8,813 nt of DNA from Planctomycetota bacterium. Its GTDB lineage: Bacteria; Planctomycetota; Phycisphaerae; Sedimentisphaerales; Anaerohalosphaeraceae. The position numbers and the translations under genes were made by a program. Under the pieces are notes generated by a model, which saw only the letters and a list, made by a program, of their open reading frames with translations, was not told where the DNA came from and made no database searches. Shown in pieces: positions 6,203 to 8,813 of the stretch. How positions within the stretch are numbered: the first letter of the stretch is position 1; every line of letters starts with the position of its first letter. Location of the stretch: assembly GCA_019456245.1 (NCBI GenBank), contig VRUF01000120.1:1-8813 (forward strand). Reading direction: 5' to 3'.

Positions 6203-7333
6203 TTAATATAACAAATCTGTCCGGCTCAGTGGCCAGTAGATTTTCACAACTTTACCTATAATTTCGTCCTTGTGGATGGCACCAAAGTAGCGACTGTCTT
6301 GACTACGATATAGATTGTCACCTAAAACAAAATATTGATCTTGCGGCACTTGATATGATTTACTATTTTTCTGAAGATAAATAGCTCTATCCGAAACATT
6401 TTCTGGCGACCTCACAGGTTTTTCTTTTTTAAGAATTTTAAATTTTCTTTCTATCCCGTTGACAAAAAATTTATCATCCCAAATCTGAATATTTTCACCG
6501 CCAATAGCGACAATTCTTTTGCAAAAAACATAATTACCAGTTTTAGGAGTATCTTCTGGATACCTGACATTCTCAGGTGGCTTAAACGATATAATGTCAC
6601 CTGGTTTGGGTTGATTATATCTATATATGAGCTTATTAATAATTATTCTGTCACCTGCCCTAATTGTTGGCTCCATACTTTCACCCCAAATGTTTGGGTG
6701 GCATTCATATATGTATCTGGTCAATAAGTATGGTGACAAGAAAGTTGTATTACATCTCATCAAAATAAATATTATGGCGAAAATCAAAAGCATTCTGTTG
6801 TTATATTTGGCTCTTACAGGAAATGACATGTTTACTTGAACGCACACACACATATGAAAAAAAAACATCAAAATCACACAAACAATCCTGTCAGGCAAAA
6901 AGATATCCAAAGCGAAGAACGTCAAAATATATGAAATTGCCAGACCTTTTTTGCCCTTATACCAATGGCCTAAGCCGGGGTAAAGCAGTGTCAGAAAAAC
7001 TGCTTTCCATGGTTTTTTGTCTTTCGATGGTTTTTCTCTAAAACTATCAGTATCGTATTTATTAGTTAGCTTAAATACATCCACACAAATAAGAATTGGC
7101 AGAATAACCACACAAGACAGCCGTAACAGCAATGATATATAAAAAGGGATTTGTGTAGATATCATAGAGGTTGCCCAGAAGGCATAAAACAAACATATCA
7201 GTAGAAAACAAAATAACCCTCGGATATACTTGCCTATATATATTTGCCCCATACCTGGCAACATCCACGACAAGCACACCGCCAACCAAGGTTTTTTCGA
7301 CGTTCTATATTTCTCTTCGATTAAATCTACCAT
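6203..7333 (-). CDS. lepB: signal peptidase I with duplicated N-terminal membrane module
   Basis: The C-terminal half is type I signal peptidase, which cleaves signal peptides on the outer side of the cytoplasmic membrane by a Ser/Lys dyad. The motifs are GESMEPT (S219), FCKRIVAIGGE (K272) and VLGDN...SQDSR..G (338-351). The first roughly 200 residues are extra. They contain two copies of a membrane module beginning KKPW and containing PGxGxxYxGK, at residues 13-35 and 106-128. The copies are in register with an offset of 93, and each is followed by hydrophobic segments. A final hydrophobic span near 180-198 leads into the catalytic domain. The repeats resemble the PGxGxxY.G modules of small TM2-like membrane proteins. 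The total of 376 residues is long for the family outside such fusions. No Shine-Dalgarno sequence precedes the ATG. The gene is clearly AT-rich: two of its 60-base lines have 14 and 20 G+C, whereas the adjacent M16 gene is near half. Confidence 0.92.
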   Translation of the reverse strand: MVDLIEEKYRTSKKPWLAVCLSWMLPGMGQIYIGKYIRGLFCFLLICLFYAFWATSMISTQIPFYISLLLRLSCVVILPILICVDVFKLTNKYDTDSFREKPSKDKKPWKAVFLTLLYPGLGHWYKGKKGLAISYILTFFALDIFLPDRIVCVILMFFFHMCVCVQVNMSFPVRAKYNNRMLLIFAIIFILMRCNTTFLSPYLLTRYIYECHPNIWGESMEPTIRAGDRIIINKLIYRYNQPKPGDIISFKPPENVRYPEDTPKTGNYVFCKRIVAIGGENIQIWDDKFFVNGIERKFKILKKEKPVRSPENVSDRAIYLQKNSKSYQVPQDQYFVLGDNLYRSQDSRYFGAIHKDEIIGKVVKIYWPLSRTDLLY

Positions 7334-7369
7334 ACGTAAAAAGAATTGAAGCGTCAGACACCTATAAAA

Positions 7370-7849
7370 TTAGTCATCCAGTCCGAATTCGTTCAGCCAT
7401 TGGTCTGCTTCGTGTTCGCTTATTCCGTTTCTTTTTTCTTTTGGTTCCGGCATTGGTTTTTTCTTGTCAAGCTGTTCTATTAAGCTTAGCCAGAAGTAGT
7501 CTGCTTTTACCGATGTTGCTTTTCTTTTTTGGGCCGCTGTACGTATTCTTCTGTCCGAGCTTACTACTACCAAACCCTTAGGAGCCGAGGATTCGAGGAT
7601 TTTGTCTTCTATGATGTCATCTGCTTCGCGGTCGGGGCCGGAGAAATAAACCTCCATGTTTGCTATGTTTGCCAGTTCGCGCTTGTCCGGGGGGCCGACA
7701 CCGTCAAAGATAACCTGTGCGCGGTTTCTGGTGCGAATAAGGTACAGGGAGATCATTCGACATAAGGGTGCTTCGTCGAGATCTGCATAGGCAGAATCGA
7801 TTGACTGAACCCATCTTAATAAATTGTATCCATCTATAATAATCGGCAT
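7370..7849 (-). CDS. YacP-like NYN domain protein (PIN-like RNase)
   Basis: This 159-residue protein carries the YacP-type NYN domain, a PIN-like nuclease fold linked to RNA processing or decay. The acidic site is visible: IDGYNLL at the N-terminus (D6, N9), IFDG (D49), GPDREADDIIEDKI (D73, D77, D78) and VVVSSDRRIR (D99), as expected for a metal-dependent nuclease. A basic, proline-containing linker (128-140) leads to an acidic tail ending WLNEFGLDD, which could be a protein-binding peptide; I have the impression such tails recur in planctomycete homologues. The ATG at 7847-7849 directly precedes the core strand MPIIIDGYN, so the start is firm even though no Shine-Dalgarno sequence is present. 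It lies 119 bases after pyrC and 36 bases before lepB on the same strand. The specific RNA target is unknown. Confidence 0.88.
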   Translation of the reverse strand: MPIIIDGYNLLRWVQSIDSAYADLDEAPLCRMISLYLIRTRNRAQVIFDGVGPPDKRELANIANMEVYFSGPDREADDIIEDKILESSAPKGLVVVSSDRRIRTAAQKRKATSVKADYFWLSLIEQLDKKKPMPEPKEKRNGISEHEADQWLNEFGLDD

Positions 7850-7867
7850 AATTAAATAAAATTGTCT

Positions 7868-7912
7868 CGGCCGACCTGTCTCGCCATAGCTTTAGCAACG
7901 GCGGAAAGGCCG
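7868..7912. repeat. nested palindromic element between pyrC and the NYN gene
   Basis: An outer stem CGGCC (7868-7872) / GGCCG (7908-7912) encloses an inner stem CGCC (7882-7885) / GGCG (7900-7903), with a possible two-base-pair tip inside. TCGGCCGA (7867-7874) is itself a palindrome. The element is GC-rich inside an otherwise AT-rich gap, which is the look of a dispersed intergenic palindrome, but only one copy is in this window. Confidence 0.4.
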
Positions 7913-7919
7913 TATCCTT

Positions 7920-7947
7920 CATTAGACATTAAACATTAGACATTAAT
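7920..7947. repeat. heptamer tandem repeat, four units
   Basis: Four consecutive 7-base units read CATTAGA, CATTAAA, CATTAGA, CATTAAT, equally describable as two 14-base units with 13 of 14 identical. It lies just downstream of the pyrC stop. The length is a multiple of seven, not three, and it is outside any gene. Confidence 0.8.
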
Positions 7948-7951
7948 CATT

Positions 7952-7977
7952 TCCAACTGACAGACAAGTCAGTTGGA
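7952..7977 (-). repeat. 10-bp stem-loop overlapping the pyrC stop codon
   Basis: TCCAACTGAC (7952-7961) and GTCAGTTGGA (7968-7977) form a perfect 10-bp stem with a 6-base loop. The arm nearer pyrC includes its TGA stop (complement of 7969-7971) and last codons. On the transcribed strand it is followed by AAATGATTAATG, not a U-run, so it is not a standard intrinsic terminator. It may protect the 3' end or act with Rho. Confidence 0.6.
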
Positions 7978-8813
7978 GTATCTTATTTCGCCTGCCAGTA
8001 TTGTTTTCTTAATTTTTGCTGTTACCGGCCAGCCGTGGTATGGGCAGTTTTTGCTTTTTGAGTAGAATTTGGCCGTATCGATTTTATAATCGGCATTGGG
8101 GTCTATTATTGTTATGTCGGCCTGGGTGCCTTTTGTAAGCGTCCCTTTTTCTATGCCGATCACTGCCGCCGGCTTGCATGTCATCATCTCTATGAGACGG
8201 GGCCAATCTATTATTCCCGGTTCTATCAGTGCTTTTACGTAAAGCGCAAGTGCGCATTCCAGGCTTGCTATACCGAAAGGTGCCGTCAAAAATTCCAGTT
8301 CCTTTTCGCTTGTCAGGTGCGGCGCGTGGTCGGAGGCCAGGCAGTCTATCGTACCGTCTTTTATCGCCTCTTTAAGTGCATCGATGTCCGGCTGAGTTCT
8401 TAGCGGCGGGTTTACCTTATAGTTTGTGTCGTAGCCTGCGATTTCATCATCCGTAAAGAGCAGGTGGTGGGGAGTTGCTTCGCAGGTGATAGCAACGCCT
8501 TCGGCTTTTGCCTGCTTTATAATTTTTACCGAGCCGGCTGTGGAGATGTGCTGCCCATGGTAGCGGACTGTTGTTTTCCTGACCAGTTGAATGTCTCGCC
8601 AGAGCATCATTTCTTCTGCCAGTGACGATGTTCCGGGCAGACCCAGTTTTGCGGAATTGTACCCGGCGTTCATTACGCCATTCGATCCAAGTGAATCGTC
8701 CTGACAGTGCTGAGAGATGACGAGATCGAACATCTGGGCGTATTTTAGTGCGCGTGACATTACGGCGGCGTTTTGTACGCCTGCTCCGTCGTCGGTGAAA
8801 CCTATCGCCCCTG
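7969..8813 (-). CDS. pyrC: dihydroorotase (class I), 5' end beyond the window
   Basis: Dihydroorotase interconverts carbamoyl-aspartate and dihydroorotate, the third step of pyrimidine synthesis, in the cytoplasm. The frame is open to the window edge, so the ATG at 8758-8760 is internal. The sequence upstream of it, GAIGFTDDGAGV, is the family's DDG metal-site segment. About 280 residues of a protein near 425-430 are present. Counting from the first complete codon, conserved sites are D7-D8 (FTDDG), H35 (QHCQDD), H115 (TPHHL), N134 and R138 (NPPLR) and D161 (ASDHAPH), followed by APFGIASLE. The N-terminal HxH zinc pair is outside. D161 and both His ligands present argue for an active enzyme and not the inactive PyrC' paralogue. 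A pyrB gene often lies just upstream in such genomes but cannot be seen here. The gene ends inside a stem-loop. Confidence 0.93.
   Translation of the reverse strand, partial: GAIGFTDDGAGVQNAAVMSRALKYAQMFDLVISQHCQDDSLGSNGVMNAGYNSAKLGLPGTSSLAEEMMLWRDIQLVRKTTVRYHGQHISTAGSVKIIKQAKAEGVAITCEATPHHLLFTDDEIAGYDTNYKVNPPLRTQPDIDALKEAIKDGTIDCLASDHAPHLTSEKELEFLTAPFGIASLECALALYVKALIEPGIIDWPRLIEMMTCKPAAVIGIEKGTLTKGTQADITIIDPNADYKIDTAKFYSKSKNCPYHGWPVTAKIKKTILAGEIRYSN

Noticed and set aside
7171..7581. Plus-strand open frame of 136 codons across the lepB/NYN junction
   Set aside because: It runs antisense to two well-supported genes, has low-complexity Leu/Phe/Ser composition and no ribosome-binding site.
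7920..7947. Heptamer repeat considered as a CRISPR remnant
   Set aside because: The units are 7 bases with no unique spacers, far too short for CRISPR, and no cas genes are present.
8758..8760. ATG near the right edge as the start of pyrC
   Set aside because: The frame continues upstream to the edge with GAIGFTDDGAGV, the conserved dihydroorotase metal-site segment, so the ATG is internal.

Overview
This 8.8 kb window looks like ordinary bacterial chromosome, mostly housekeeping genes. The combination suggests a Planctomycetota relative, possibly Phycisphaerae-like: a MurG C-terminus, a YacP-type NYN protein with an acidic WLNEFG tail, a class I dihydroorotase, mixed Shine-Dalgarno use and moderate G+C. 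This placement is an inference from protein style; no marker in the window settles it.

Layout. 1-493 (+) is the C-terminal part of murG. 569-1261 (-) is a stand-alone M24 metallopeptidase with its own near-consensus promoter at 1330-1359. 1495-1974 appears intergenic but holds two very short paralogous genes on the + strand, 1626-1724 and 1855-1947. Each encodes a single-pass membrane microprotein of 30-32 residues, and they align codon for codon. They run convergently into a CPA-type cation:proton antiporter (1975-3168, -). A divergent intergenic region (3169-3333) with an inverted repeat and a TATAAT box separates the antiporter from a two-domain M16 zinc peptidase, probably envelope-anchored (3334-6141, +). 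On the minus strand, in transcription order, then come the C-terminal two thirds of dihydroorotase (pyrC, 8813-7969), an NYN-domain RNase-like protein (7849-7370) and an unusual signal peptidase I (7333-6203). The signal peptidase carries a duplicated N-terminal membrane module and is AT-rich relative to its neighbours.

How the genes fit together. Several concern the envelope: murG in peptidoglycan precursor synthesis, the M16 peptidase, signal peptidase I, the antiporter and the two microproteins. They alternate in strand and do not form one operon. Only pyrC, NYN and lepB are co-directional, and their gaps (119 and 36 bp) leave co-transcription open.

I see no defence system, mobile element, tRNA, rRNA or CRISPR array. 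The most interesting content is the duplicated microprotein pair. Next are an Asp-Asn pair where the antiporter family usually has Asp-Asp, the modular signal peptidase, and a small nested palindrome plus heptamer-repeat region between pyrC and the NYN gene.
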